Of a stretch of DNA of 64,000 bases, positions 1 through 12,955 are shown one piece after another. Numbering within the stretch: the first letter of the stretch is position 1; each line of letters opens with the position of its first letter. The notes below the pieces were generated by a model. That model was not told the origin of the DNA, ran no database searches, and was given only the letters and a program-made list of their open reading frames with translations. The stretch is taken from NCBI GenBank assembly GCA_963843595.1, contig CAWJLG010000015.1:372001-436000 (forward strand), read 5' to 3'. Both the position numbers and the translations under genes were made by a program. The stretch comes from CAIWHR01 sp963843595. GTDB taxonomy: Bacteria > Pseudomonadota > Gammaproteobacteria > Burkholderiales > Casimicrobiaceae.

Positions 1-1079
1 TGTTGCTGGGACCCGTCGCCGGCGTTCTCGCCGACCGCGTGCACAAGCGGCCGGCGCTGATCTTGACCCAGTCGCTGCTTCTCGCGCAGGCGGTCGTGCT
101 CGCGCTGCTCGCGTTGTCCGGCCAGGTTCAGGTCTGGCACCTGATCGGCTGCGCGCTGTGGCTGGGCACGGTCACGGCGTTCGACGTGCCGCTGCGGCAG
201 ACGCTGTACGTGCATCTGGTCGACGATCGGGCCGACGTGCCGAACGCGATCGCATTGAACTCGTTCATGGTCAACGGCGCGCGCGTGATCGGTCCGGCAC
301 TGGCCGGCGCCCTGCTCGCCGTGGTCAGCGAAGCCGTCTGCTTCGCGATCAATGCACTCACCTTCGGCGCCGTCATGTGGGCGATCGTCCGGCTTCGTTG
401 GCCGGATTCGGCTGTGCCCGCCGCACCGCGCGGCGGCTGGTGGCGCAGCTGGAAAGAGGGCGCACGCTACGCCTTCGGTTTCGCTCCGGTTCGCGCGCTG
501 CTGATCCTGGTGGCGATGCTGGCCTGGACGGTGGCGCCGTATTCGGCATTGATGCCAGTCTACGCGGGCGCGATCTATGGCGGTGGCGCCCACACGCTCG
601 GCTTCCTGCTGTCCGCCGCCGGCGCGGGCGCGCTTGGCAGCACGATCTATCTCGCGAGCCGGCGCAGCGTCCGCGGACTGGGCAAGGTCATTGTCGCCGG
701 CGCAGGGGCCAGCGGCATTGCGCTGGCGGCGTTCGCCTATCTCACGGTGTTGCCGGTCGCACTCGTCCTGCTGGCGGTCGTGGGTGGCGGCATGATCCTC
801 GCGGCGGCGTCGTCCAACACTATCATCCAGACCGTGGTCGAGGACCGATTGCGCGGCCGCGTCGTCGGCTTCTACACGATGGCCTTTCTCGGGATCGCGC
901 CGCTCGGCAACCTCGCGGCGGGCGCGCTGGGCGCTGCGATCGGCGTCCAGGCGACATTCGCCTTGAATGGAATCGCGTGCTTCCTGACCGCCGTGTGGTT
1001 CTGGCGCCGGCTGCCGGCGTTGGCGGCGCGGATGCGTCCGACGTACGAGCGGTTGGGGATCCCGACGCAGGACGGGTGA
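1..1079 (+). CDS. MFS exporter, EntS/MFS_3-like (5' end missing)
   Basis: C-terminal part of an inner-membrane major facilitator superfamily permease. The frame is open to the left edge, so the first helix and start codon lie outside the window. About 358 residues are visible, with many hydrophobic stretches that fit ten or eleven transmembrane helices. The segment GVLADRVHKRP near the start matches the conserved MFS loop between helices 2 and 3. The overall pattern (a DVPLRQTLYVHLV stretch followed by NAIALNS) resembles the EntS/MFS_3 exporters of siderophores and drugs. It converges on rlmM with only 7 bases between the two stop codons. The substrate cannot be told from sequence. Confidence 0.8.
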   Translation, partial: LLGPVAGVLADRVHKRPALILTQSLLLAQAVVLALLALSGQVQVWHLIGCALWLGTVTAFDVPLRQTLYVHLVDDRADVPNAIALNSFMVNGARVIGPALAGALLAVVSEAVCFAINALTFGAVMWAIVRLRWPDSAVPAAPRGGWWRSWKEGARYAFGFAPVRALLILVAMLAWTVAPYSALMPVYAGAIYGGGAHTLGFLLSAAGAGALGSTIYLASRRSVRGLGKVIVAGAGASGIALAAFAYLTVLPVALVLLAVVGGGMILAAASSNTIIQTVVEDRLRGRVVGFYTMAFLGIAPLGNLAAGALGAAIGVQATFALNGIACFLTAVWFWRRLPALAARMRPTYERLGIPTQDG

Positions 1080-1086
1080 CGCCGCT

Positions 1087-2229
1087 TCATGGCGACGTGC
1101 GCTCGATATAGCCCGTGACTTCCTCGCGGTCGTGGTAGAGCTGGCGCAGGACCAGCCGATACCTGACGCGCGACCGCGAGAACGCCTGCCCGATGAGGTC
1201 CGTGCAACGTCGCACCTCGTCGTACCTCTTCTTCATCGGCAACTTGAGATTGAAGATCGAGCGCCGCGCGTGGCCCTCGGCGAGCCAGCGGCCAACGAGC
1301 GCCGCGATCCGCGATGGTTGTTCGGCGATGTCGCAGACCATCCACTCGACGGGCTTGCGCGGCAGGTAGGTCAGTCCGTCGACGCGAAGATGCCGGACGT
1401 GCGCGTCGTCGGCGACCTCGCCCTTCAGCGGTCCGTTGTCGACGGCCACGACCATGAGCCCGCGGTGCGCGAGCTGCCAGGTCCAGCCACCGGGAGCGGC
1501 GCCGAGGTCCACCGCGCGCATTCCCGCGTGCAGCAGTTCGCCTTCGCGCTCGCCGAGGAATGTGACGATCGCCTCGGCGAGCTTCAGGGTCGAGCGCGAC
1601 GGTGCCTCGCGTGGCATCTTCAGGCGCGGGATCCCCATTGCCCAGCGGCTGCCCCAGGGCTGCATGCTGGCGCCGACGTAAACGTGCGCCCCGTCGGCGA
1701 ACAGGACCTGCAGCGCGGGCAGTCGCGTCAATGCGTCATCGTCGTCGAGTTCGGCAAGTGCGCCGCCGTCGAGCAGCGCCTGTGCGAGCGGCATCTCGAT
1801 GGCGCGGCACAGCCCCGACATCGCCTTGCCCTCGTTGGTGTCGGGCGTCTCGAGCCGCAGTTCGCCGAACTGCGCATCGCCGCGCATCGCGTGGGGGAGA
1901 CCGGGGAGGGGAAATTCGCGGCGGAACGCTTCGACCAGTGCGACGAGCGGCGCGACGCGATCGGGACGCCCTCGTGTCTTCGTCGGGTCGAACAAGGTCG
2001 CCGGTCCCGTCGCGAAGAACAGCGAGCGCACGAAGATCGGCGGAGCATCCGCGAGCGCGCGCGGCCAGCGCTGCGAATCGAACGCGCGCGGCGTGGCGAC
2101 GACGAAGCCGCGGCCAAGCGCGGCGTCGACTTCGACGTCGGTGCCGGCCGCGGTGGCGATGCGATCGAGATCCGCGGCGGCTTCCGGCTCGAAGCCGGCG
2201 CGACAGTGGGCGACGATGCGCGGCGTCAC
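1087..2229 (-). CDS. rlmM: 23S rRNA C2498 2'-O-ribose methyltransferase RlmM
   Basis: SAM-dependent enzyme that 2'-O-methylates C2498 of 23S rRNA before 50S assembly. The product is about 380 residues against 366 in E. coli. An N-terminal THUMP-like region is followed by a Rossmann methyltransferase fold. The SAM-binding motif DLGAAPGGW lies near residues 241-249, CDIAEQP near 299-305 and NLKLPMKKRYDE near 327-338, consistent with the family's K-D-K-E catalytic set. I chose a GTG start because homology begins right there (VTPRIVAHCRAGFEP); the open frame upstream belongs to another gene's shadow. It lies about 118 bases downstream of gsiD on the same strand and may be read through from the transporter operon. 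Confidence 0.9.
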   Translation of the reverse strand: MTPRIVAHCRAGFEPEAAADLDRIATAAGTDVEVDAALGRGFVVATPRAFDSQRWPRALADAPPIFVRSLFFATGPATLFDPTKTRGRPDRVAPLVALVEAFRREFPLPGLPHAMRGDAQFGELRLETPDTNEGKAMSGLCRAIEMPLAQALLDGGALAELDDDDALTRLPALQVLFADGAHVYVGASMQPWGSRWAMGIPRLKMPREAPSRSTLKLAEAIVTFLGEREGELLHAGMRAVDLGAAPGGWTWQLAHRGLMVVAVDNGPLKGEVADDAHVRHLRVDGLTYLPRKPVEWMVCDIAEQPSRIAALVGRWLAEGHARRSIFNLKLPMKKRYDEVRRCTDLIGQAFSRSRVRYRLVLRQLYHDREEVTGYIERTSP

Positions 2230-2347
2230 GCAGCAGGTCCGGTTCCGGGCATCACAGCGGCATCGTCGCCCAGTCCGGAGCGACTGCGGTCCATGCATGG
2301 CGAATTGCGCAGGTCGGCTGGAAGAACGCCATTCGCAGGCGCGCGGG

Positions 2348-3245
2348 TCATCGCTGTTCGATCTTCGGGTCGAGGGCATCGCGCAGGCCGTCGCCCAGCA
2401 GGTTGAACGCCAGCACCGTTGACGAAGATGGCGATGGCCGGAAAGATCGCGACGTGCGGCGCGACGAGCATGTCGGCGCGCGCCGCGTTCAGCATCGCGC
2501 CCCATTCGGGCGTCGGCGGTTGCGCCCCCATGCCGAGGAACGACAACGCCGCGGCCGTGATGATCGAGGTGCCGATCCGCAGCGAGAAGTAGACGACGAC
2601 GGCCGAGATCGTGCCCGGGAAAATGTGGCGCAGGATGATTGTCCAGTCCGAGGCGCCGATGCTGCGCGCCGCCTCCACGTAGGTAACGTGTTTCAATGCC
2701 AGCGTGTTGCCACGGACCAGTCGGGCGAACGTCGGCACGCTGAACACCGCGACGGCGATGATCACGTTGGTCATTCCGCCGCCGAGGATCGCGACGATGC
2801 CGATCGCAAGCAGAATGCCCGGGAACGCGAACAGCACGTCGCACAACCGCATGATCGCGCGGTCCCACCAGCCTTCGAAATAGCCGGCGACGAGACCGAG
2901 CAGCGTGCCGATCACCGCGCCTACCGCGACCGACAGGAAGCCTGCGGCAAGCGAGATCCGGGCGCCCCAGACGAGGCGGCTGAAGATGTCGCGGCCCAGA
3001 GGGTCGACGCCGAGCCAGTACTTCGCCGACGGCCCCTGATTCAGGCTGTCGTAGTCGAAGAAGGTCTCCGGATCGAACGGGGCGATCCAAGGCGCGGCGA
3101 CGGCAACGGCGACGAGCAGCACGACGAACCCGCCGGCGGCGAGCGCGACGTGCTGGCGGCGGAACTTGCGCCAGAACTCGCTCCACGGCGTGCGAACGCC
3201 ATCGGCGGCATCGGTGGAGGCGGTGACGGAGGACGGCGTGTCCAT
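2348..3245 (-). CDS. gsiD: ABC dipeptide/glutathione permease GsiD-like (frameshift near 2419)
   Basis: Second inner-membrane permease of a peptide/glutathione ABC importer of the DppC/GsiD family. The N-terminal cytoplasmic tail is followed by the conserved LGVDPLGRDIFSRLVWG segment, then helices and the EAARSIGASDWTIILRHIFPG coupling loop that contacts the ATPase. The uninterrupted frame reads on to 2226, but its last 60 or so residues look nothing like the family. One extra base in the TT at 2419-2420 (AA on the coding strand) hides the usual ending; removing it gives VLAFNLLGDGLRDALDPKIEQ and a stop at 2348, about 298 residues, the family's normal length. It starts 1 base after gsiC. It may be a sequencing error or a true frameshift. 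Confidence 0.85.
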
Positions 3246-3246
3246 C

Positions 3247-4167
3247 CTAGCGGTACCGGATCGCGGGATTGATGATTCCGTACAGCACGTCGACGACGAG
3301 GTTGATCAGGATGAACTCGAGCGAGAACAGCAGCACCAGCGCCTGGATCACGGGATAGTCGCGCATGTCGACTGCATCGACGAGCAGTCGACCCAGTCCG
3401 GGCCAGTTGAACACGACTTCGACCACGATCGAGCCGCCGAGAAGGAAGCCGAACTGCAGCCCCATCATCGTGACGATGGGGATCAGCGCGTTGCGCAGTC
3501 CGTGCTTGACGACGACGATCGCCTCCGACAATCCCTTCGCACGTGCGGTCCGGATGTAGTCGTCGCCGAGTATGTCGACGAACGACGAGCGCGTGAACCG
3601 GGCCATGATCGCCGCGACGGCGGCGCCCAGCGTCAGCGACGGGAGAATGTAGTGCCGCCACGTGTCGGCGCCGACGGTCGGCAACCAGCCGAGCTGCACG
3701 GAGAACACCTGCATCAGCACCATCCCGAGCGCGAAGGCGGGGAACGAGATCCCCGACACGGCGAGCGTCATCCCGAGCCGGTCGGGCCAGCGGTTGCGCC
3801 ACACGGCGGACAGCATGCCGATCACGAGCCCGAAGGCGACCGACCAGGCCATGCTGGTCACGGTGAGCCAGAACGTCGGCATGAAGCGGTCACTGATCTC
3901 GCTCGCGACCGGGCGCTTCGTCCGGAGCGACCTGCCGAAGTCCCACTGCAGCACGCCGCCCACGAAATGCGCGAACTGCCGCGGCAGCGGCTGGTCGAGG
4001 CCCAGGTCCTTGCGCACCAGCGCGACGGTTTCCGGCGTCGCGTCCGGGCCGGCGGCGAGCCGCGCCGGATCGCCAGGCAATAGGTGCAGGAACAGGAACA
4101 CCAGTCCCGCGACGATCAGCAGCGTCGGGACGAGACCGGCGAGGCGCTTGGCGATGTAGGGAAGCAT
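3247..4167 (-). CDS. gsiC: ABC dipeptide/glutathione permease GsiC-like
   Basis: First inner-membrane permease of the importer, 306 residues, DppB/GsiC family. The N-terminal MLPYIAKRLAGLVPTLL helix, the periplasmic LLPGDPARL segment, the ARFTRSSFVDILGDDYIRTARAKGLSE coupling region and a C-terminal INPAIRYR tail are all standard for this family. It sits between the binding-protein gene gsiB (87 bases upstream) and gsiD (1 base downstream), matching the gsiABCD order of E. coli. The role is passive channel formation; specificity comes from GsiB. Confidence 0.9.
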   Translation of the reverse strand: MLPYIAKRLAGLVPTLLIVAGLVFLFLHLLPGDPARLAAGPDATPETVALVRKDLGLDQPLPRQFAHFVGGVLQWDFGRSLRTKRPVASEISDRFMPTFWLTVTSMAWSVAFGLVIGMLSAVWRNRWPDRLGMTLAVSGISFPAFALGMVLMQVFSVQLGWLPTVGADTWRHYILPSLTLGAAVAAIMARFTRSSFVDILGDDYIRTARAKGLSEAIVVVKHGLRNALIPIVTMMGLQFGFLLGGSIVVEVVFNWPGLGRLLVDAVDMRDYPVIQALVLLFSLEFILINLVVDVLYGIINPAIRYR

Positions 4168-4254
4168 GCGGGAACGACGCGCACGGCCACGCGCGTCGCG
4201 ACAAGCCTGAGCGTACGCTCCGGCGGCGGGAAATCCCGTCGCCGGAGCCGCGGG

Positions 4255-5799
4255 TCAGCGCAGGTCGACGTCGGTGAAGTTGAACGAGGCGTCCGGAATC
4301 ACGTAGACGCCGGAGAGCTTCTTGTTGTGCACCGACAGCAGGCGCTCGGTGACGAGGGGCGCCCACGGCGCGTCGTTCCAGATCAGCTTCTGCGCGTCCT
4401 CGTACAGCCTGGCCTTCTCGGTCGAGCTGGTCGTGAGTTGCGCGCCCTTGATGTCGGCGTCGACCTTCTCGTTCCTGTAGTAGGCCGTGTTGAAGAGCTT
4501 CGGTGGCCACGACTCGCCAGCGAGCAGCGGCCGCAGCGCCCAGTCGGCCTCGCCGGTCGACGTCGACCAGCCGACGTAGTAGAGGCGCACGGGCGCCGTC
4601 TTCGGGTCCTGCCAGCTCTCCACCTTCTCCACGCGCTGGCCGGCTTCCAGCAGCGTGATCTTCGTCTTGATGCCGACCTGCTGCAGCTGCTGCTGGATGA
4701 CCTGGGTGACCTTCTGCGCCGTCGTGTGGTTGTACGCCGACCACAGCTCGGTCTCGAAGCCGTTCGGATATCCGGCTTCGGCAAGCAGCTGCTTCGCCTT
4801 CGCGACGTCGTTGGGCCACGGGCCGAGCTTCACCGCGTACTCCACGCCCTGCGGTACCACGCCCTCCGCCGGCGCCGCGTAGCCGTTGAACGCGACCTTC
4901 GCGATCGCGTCCTTGTTGATCGCGTACGCGATCGCCTGCCGGACCTTCGGATTGTCGAAAGGCTTCTGCTGCGTGTTCATCGACAGGTAGCGCAGCACGA
5001 TCGACGGCGCGGCGACGACCTCGAGCTCCGGCTTCGTCTTCAGGATCTCGGCGACTTCATAGGGAACCGGAAAGGTGAAGTGCGCCTCACCCGTCTGCAT
5101 CAGCGCGGCGCGCGAGTTGTTGTCGACGACCGGCTTCCAGGTGATCGTGTCGACCTTCGGCAGGCCTTTCCTCCAGTAGCCGTCGAACTTCGCGACCTTG
5201 AGGTAGTCGGTCGCCTTCCACTCGACGAACTTGAACGGCCCGGTGCCGACCGGGTTGAACGCGATGTCCTTGTTGCCGTACTTCGCGAGCGCCGTCGGGC
5301 TGATCATCACCGTCGACGGGTGCGCGAGCTGGCTGATGAACGGCGAGAACGGCGTCTTCAGCGTGATCCGCGCCGTGTAGTCGTCGACAACCTCGGTCTT
5401 GGCGATGTTGTTGTTGTACAGCCCGTACCGCTTGAGCTTGTTATCCGGGTTCGTGACGCGATCGAGGTTCACCTTCACCGCGTCGGCCTTGAAGTCGGTG
5501 CCGTCGTGAAACTTGACGCCGCGGCGGAGCTTGAACGTGTAGACGAGCCCGTCCTTGCTGACCTCGTGGCTCTCGGCGAGCACGGGGATCATCTTCATGT
5601 CCTTGTCGAAGCCGTAGAGGCCCTCGTAGAAGGACTTCGCCATCGCCTGCGAGATCGTGTCGTTGGCGTCGTACGGGTCGGTCGTCGTGAACGTCGACGC
5701 GACGGCGAACACAACGTCCTTGGCGGCCTGCGCAGGACCGGCGGTGAGCGTCGCGGCGATGGCGACGGCGATGAACGTGGAGCGGAACAGCGGTTGCAT
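4255..5799 (-). CDS. gsiB: Periplasmic glutathione-binding protein GsiB-like
   Basis: Family 5 solute-binding protein, 514 residues (E. coli GsiB is 512). A Sec signal peptide ending in GPAQA-A covers residues 1 to about 25. The family 5 signature region reads LRRGVKFHDGTDFKADAVK near residues 92-110, followed by NPVGTGPFKFVEW. The C-terminal ending DASFNFTDVDL resembles GsiB more closely than DppA or OppA, which is why glutathione is preferred as the ligand; other short peptides remain possible. It lies between gsiA (58 bases) and gsiC (87 bases). Confidence 0.87.
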   Translation of the reverse strand: MQPLFRSTFIAVAIAATLTAGPAQAAKDVVFAVASTFTTTDPYDANDTISQAMAKSFYEGLYGFDKDMKMIPVLAESHEVSKDGLVYTFKLRRGVKFHDGTDFKADAVKVNLDRVTNPDNKLKRYGLYNNNIAKTEVVDDYTARITLKTPFSPFISQLAHPSTVMISPTALAKYGNKDIAFNPVGTGPFKFVEWKATDYLKVAKFDGYWRKGLPKVDTITWKPVVDNNSRAALMQTGEAHFTFPVPYEVAEILKTKPELEVVAAPSIVLRYLSMNTQQKPFDNPKVRQAIAYAINKDAIAKVAFNGYAAPAEGVVPQGVEYAVKLGPWPNDVAKAKQLLAEAGYPNGFETELWSAYNHTTAQKVTQVIQQQLQQVGIKTKITLLEAGQRVEKVESWQDPKTAPVRLYYVGWSTSTGEADWALRPLLAGESWPPKLFNTAYYRNEKVDADIKGAQLTTSSTEKARLYEDAQKLIWNDAPWAPLVTERLLSVHNKKLSGVYVIPDASFNFTDVDLR

Positions 5800-5857
5800 C
5801 GTCAGGTCTCCTTGTGAATCGATCGGGGTGGGAGGGACAAGGCGGGCGGACGGTGCG

Positions 5858-7738
<1,881 letters not shown>

Positions 7739-7873
7739 CGCCGGCGCGTTCGAGGCGCCGGGCGGATTCGGAGATCCCGAGCGTTATCCGAGATGCCTTC
7801 GCCGCGGGCAATGCAATGCCGACGGAGGTTTCGGTTCCCGGCAACGGCCGTTGTCCGGCCTGGACAGCGGCGT

Positions 7874-9367
<1,494 letters not shown>

Positions 9368-9520
9368 TGTGAAACTCCTGGGCGCGGCCCATCCCACGGG
9401 GGGATTTCCGGTCCAGGCTGCGAATGTCTGGATGTTGGCGCGGGCGGGAATGGGCTCCATGATGTGAAGCAGACCCCCACCGCGGGTTGGGCGGTGACCG
9501 GAACGGCCGCCCGAAACGGC

Positions 9521-9549
9521 ATTATAGGCTAAGTTTCGGATTTTGCGAA
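9521..9549 (-). promoter_or_regulatory. Predicted sigma-70 promoter of rhlE
   Basis: Read on the minus strand: a -35-like TTCGCA, a 17-base spacer, then a perfect -10 TATAAT (plus-strand 9521-9526). It lies about 150 bases upstream of the rhlE start in the AT-richer centre of the divergent rhlE/typA gap, leaving a long 5' leader. Long leaders are common in RNA-helicase genes that are cold- or autoregulated. The hexamers are seen directly; activity is inferred. Confidence 0.5.
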
Positions 9550-9553
9550 AAAT

Positions 9554-9586
9554 TTGTGGCGTCCCTGGGGCTGTAAACGCTATAAT
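9554..9586 (+). promoter_or_regulatory. Predicted promoter of typA
   Basis: A perfect -10 TATAAT at 9581-9586 stands 51 bases before the typA start. The best upstream hexamer is TTGTGG at 9554-9559, but its 21-base spacer is longer than ideal, so the -35 is weak or activator-assisted. It is back to back with the rhlE promoter. Confidence 0.45.
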
Positions 9587-9637
9587 TACCGGTTTTCCGC
9601 AGCCGCTGCTGCGGCGCCCCCGACCCGGTTACCCGAC

Positions 9638-11506
9638 ATGTCCACGCAACCCAAGGCCCTGCGCAACATCGCAATCATCGCTCACGTCGACCACGGTAAG
9701 ACGACGCTGGTCGACAAGTTGCTCGTCCAGGCCGGGACGTTCGCCAAGCACGTCCACGTCGGCGAACGGATGATGGACAGCAACGACCTCGAGCGCGAGC
9801 GGGGGATCACGATCCTGGCCAAGAACTGCTCGATACGCTATGCCGACGCCAGCGGCGAAACGCAGATCAACATTGTCGACACCCCCGGGCATGCCGATTT
9901 CGGTGGCGAAGTGGAGCGCGTGCTTGGCATGGTCGACGGTGTGCTGCTGCTGGTCGACGCTGTCGAGGGACCGATGCCGCAGACGCGCTTCGTGACCTTG
10001 AAGGCGCTCAAACTCGGTCTGCAACCCATCGTCGTCGTCAACAAGGTCGACCGCCCGGGTGCGCGGCCGGAGTGGGTGGTCAACCAGACCTTCGAACTGT
10101 TCGACAAGCTCGGTGCGAACGAGCACCAGCTCGATTTCCCGGTCGTCTACGCGTCGGCGCTGAATGGCTGGGCGACGCTTGACGTCAACGTCGCCAAGGC
10201 GCACACGCCGCCCGATGGCGCCGACATGCGACCGTTGTTCGAGACGATTCTTGCGAGCGTTCCCCAACCGGTCGGCGATGCCGACGCCCCCCTCCAGTTC
10301 CAGGTGAGCGCGCTCGACTATTCGAGCTACGTCGGGCGGCTGGGCATCGGTCGCATCCGCCGCGGGCGCCTCGCGCCGGGCCAGGAGGTGGCGATCCTCA
10401 ACGGTCCGCTCGCCGAGGGTCAGGTGCCGTCGAAAGCCAAGATCGGGCAGCTGCTCGCGTTCCAGGGGATGGAGCGCGTACCCGTCGATTCGGCGCAGGC
10501 CGGCGACATCGTGCTCGTCACCGGAATCGACGACCTGACGATCGGGACGACGCTCGCTGCCGTGGACGCGCCGGAGGCGCTGCCGCCGATCTCGGTCGAC
10601 GAGCCGACGTTGTCGATGTACTTCCAGGTGAACACGTCGCCGCTCGCGGGTCGCGAGGGCAAGTACGTGACCTCGCGCAACCTCCGCGATCGCCTCGCCA
10701 AGGAACTCCTCATCAACGTCGCGCTCCGCGTCGACGACACTGGTGACACGGATTCCTTCCTCGTGTCCGGCCGCGGCGAGCTGCATCTCACGATCCTGAT
10801 CGAGAACATGCGGCGCGAGGGTTACGAACTCGCGGTGTCGCGGCCGCGCGTGGTCCTGCGTCAGATCGACGGGGTAACGTGCGAGCCGTTCGAGGCGCTC
10901 ACGGTCGACGTCGAGGAACAGCACCAGGGCGCCGTCATGGAGGCGCTCGGTCCCCGCCGCGGTGACCTCGTCAACATGGAGTCGGACAGCCGCGGCCGGG
11001 CCAGGCTCGAATACCGCATCCCGGCGCGCGGGCTGATCGGATTCCAGGGCGAGTTCATGAACCTGACGCGCGGGACGGGCCTCATGAGCCACGTGTTCGA
11101 CGGCTACTCGCCACTGAAGGGCGACATTCCCGAGCGGCGCAACGGCGTCCTGGTGTCGCAGGAGGACGGCGAAGCGGTCGCCTACGCACTCTGGAAGCTG
11201 CAGGAGCGCGGCCGGATGTTCGTGTCGCCCGGCGACAAGCTCTACGAAGGCATGGTGATCGGCATCCACAGCCGCGACAACGACCTCGTCGTGAACCCGA
11301 TCAAAGGCAAGCAGCTCACCAATGTCCGCGCGTCGGGCAAGGACGACGCCATCGCCTTGGTGCCACCGATCGCACTGACGCTCGAGTACGCCGTCGAATT
11401 CATCGCCGACGATGAACTGGTCGAGATCACGCCGAAGTCGATCCGCATCCGCAAGCGCTTCCTCAAGGAGCACGAGCGGAAGAAGGCAAGTCGCGAAGCG
11501 GCGTGA
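9638..11506 (+). CDS. typA: Ribosome-associated GTPase TypA/BipA
   Basis: Translational GTPase of the EF-G superfamily that binds 70S ribosomes and helps 50S assembly and stress adaptation. The product is 622 residues. Motifs: G1 AHVDHGKT (15-22), G2 in the RERGIT segment, G3 DTPGHADFGGEVER, G4 NKVDRPGA. Domains II, III and V and the TypA-specific C-terminal domain follow (GLIGFQGEFMNLTRGTG, RASGKDDA). The start is the ATG just before STQPKALRNIAIIAHVD; upstream in-frame residues are non-conserved. A promoter-like TATAAT lies 51 bases upstream. Confidence 0.95.
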   Translation: MSTQPKALRNIAIIAHVDHGKTTLVDKLLVQAGTFAKHVHVGERMMDSNDLERERGITILAKNCSIRYADASGETQINIVDTPGHADFGGEVERVLGMVDGVLLLVDAVEGPMPQTRFVTLKALKLGLQPIVVVNKVDRPGARPEWVVNQTFELFDKLGANEHQLDFPVVYASALNGWATLDVNVAKAHTPPDGADMRPLFETILASVPQPVGDADAPLQFQVSALDYSSYVGRLGIGRIRRGRLAPGQEVAILNGPLAEGQVPSKAKIGQLLAFQGMERVPVDSAQAGDIVLVTGIDDLTIGTTLAAVDAPEALPPISVDEPTLSMYFQVNTSPLAGREGKYVTSRNLRDRLAKELLINVALRVDDTGDTDSFLVSGRGELHLTILIENMRREGYELAVSRPRVVLRQIDGVTCEPFEALTVDVEEQHQGAVMEALGPRRGDLVNMESDSRGRARLEYRIPARGLIGFQGEFMNLTRGTGLMSHVFDGYSPLKGDIPERRNGVLVSQEDGEAVAYALWKLQERGRMFVSPGDKLYEGMVIGIHSRDNDLVVNPIKGKQLTNVRASGKDDAIALVPPIALTLEYAVEFIADDELVEITPKSIRIRKRFLKEHERKKASREAA

Positions 11507-11544
11507 TCCGCCGGCGCGTTGCGCCGTAGTAAACTCCGGGCGCC

Positions 11545-12942
11545 ATGCCCGACCCCGCGATTTTCGTCCTTGCAGCCGCGCTGATTCTCGTTGCGGCGCT
11601 GCTGGTGTTCGTTCTGGTCCGCATCAACGCGCTCGTGACGGGGCGCGACGTCCAGGCGCGCGAGGCGGCCGATCTGCGGGCGCGGATCGAGGCGTTCGCC
11701 CGCGAGACCGGCGGCCACGAGCGGGACGTCCGTGACGATCTCGCGACCGCGCGGCGCGAGCACGGCGACACGGCGGCTGCGTTGCGCAAGGAAGTGGGCG
11801 AACGTCTGGGCCAGTTCCAGCACGCGACGCAACGGCAGCTGGCCGACATGAGCGGCCTGCAACAGACCCAGCTCAAGCACTTCGGCGAGCAGCTCGCGCA
11901 GCTGACGCAATCGAACGCGGAGCGGCTGGAAGCCGTCCGCAAGGTCGTCGAGGACAAACTCGAGGCACTGCGCGCCGACAATGCCGGCAAGCTCGACGAA
12001 ATGCGCCGGACCGTCGACGAGAAGCTGCAGACCACGCTCGAGCAGCGGCTGGGGGCGTCGTTCAAACTTGTCTCCGACCGCCTCGAGCAGGTGCACAAGG
12101 GTCTGGGCGAGATGCAGACGCTCGCGATCGGCGTGGGCGACCTCAAGCGGGTGCTGACCAACGTCAAGACCCGCGGCACCTGGGGCGAGGTTCAGCTCGG
12201 GATGTTGCTGGCCGAGGTGCTCACGCCGCAGCAGTACGAAGCCAACGTGGAGACGGTGCCGGGCAGCGGCAAGCGGGTGGAATTCGCGATCCGGTTCCCC
12301 GGCCGCAGCGACGACGGTCAGCCGTGCTGGCTGCCGATCGACGCGAAGTTCCCGCTCGACGACTGGCAGCGGCTGCAGGATGCGCTCGAGCGGGCCGACG
12401 TGGCGGCCGCGGATGCGGCGCGCAAGGCGCTTGCCGATTTCCTGCGCCTGCAGGCGAAGACGATCCACGACCTGTACGTCGCGCCGCCGCTGACGACCGA
12501 TTTCGCGATCCTGTTCGTGCCCACCGAGGGTCTCTACGCGGAAATGATGTCGCGGCCCGGATTCGCCGAGCAGCTGCAGCGCGATTTTCGCGTCACGCTG
12601 ACCGGCCCGACGAACTTCCTCGCGCTGCTCAACAGCCTGCAGATGGGTTTTCGCACGCTGGCGATCGAGCGCCGGTCGAGCGAAGTGTGGCGCGTGCTGG
12701 GCGCCGTCAAGACGGAGTTCGGCAAGTTCGGCGAGATCCTTGCGAAGACCAAGGAGAAGCTCGACCAGGTCGGGCGCACGCTGGACGACGCCGGGCGCAA
12801 GAGCACGACGATCGCGAGGAAGTTGCGCGAGGTCGAGGCCTTGCCCGAGGCCGAAGCCGATCGCCTGCTGACCGGCGAGGGCGCGGGCCACCTCCTCGAG
12901 GGCGAGGTTGCCGGCCCTGCGTCCGCGCCGCGCAACGACTGA
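11545..12942 (+). CDS. rmuC: DNA recombination protein RmuC
   Basis: RmuC-family protein, 465 residues. An N-terminal membrane helix (about residues 5-25) is followed by a long coiled coil (about 35-190). The conserved RmuC core has VKTRGTWGEVQLG, then LPIDAKFPLDDWQRL, which resembles a restriction-endonuclease-like D...xxK site, and TPTNF-type GPTNFLALLNSLQMGFRT. E. coli RmuC limits inversions at short inverted repeats; the biochemical activity is unproven. The gene begins 38 bases after typA and ends 13 bases before mtfA. Confidence 0.9.
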   Translation: MPDPAIFVLAAALILVAALLVFVLVRINALVTGRDVQAREAADLRARIEAFARETGGHERDVRDDLATARREHGDTAAALRKEVGERLGQFQHATQRQLADMSGLQQTQLKHFGEQLAQLTQSNAERLEAVRKVVEDKLEALRADNAGKLDEMRRTVDEKLQTTLEQRLGASFKLVSDRLEQVHKGLGEMQTLAIGVGDLKRVLTNVKTRGTWGEVQLGMLLAEVLTPQQYEANVETVPGSGKRVEFAIRFPGRSDDGQPCWLPIDAKFPLDDWQRLQDALERADVAAADAARKALADFLRLQAKTIHDLYVAPPLTTDFAILFVPTEGLYAEMMSRPGFAEQLQRDFRVTLTGPTNFLALLNSLQMGFRTLAIERRSSEVWRVLGAVKTEFGKFGEILAKTKEKLDQVGRTLDDAGRKSTTIARKLREVEALPEAEADRLLTGEGAGHLLEGEVAGPASAPRND

Positions 12943-12955
12943 CCGGCAGGACGCG

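Noticed and set aside
9629..11473. 614-residue minus-strand open frame opposite typA
   Set aside because: Antisense shadow; no family similarity, while the plus strand is a complete TypA.
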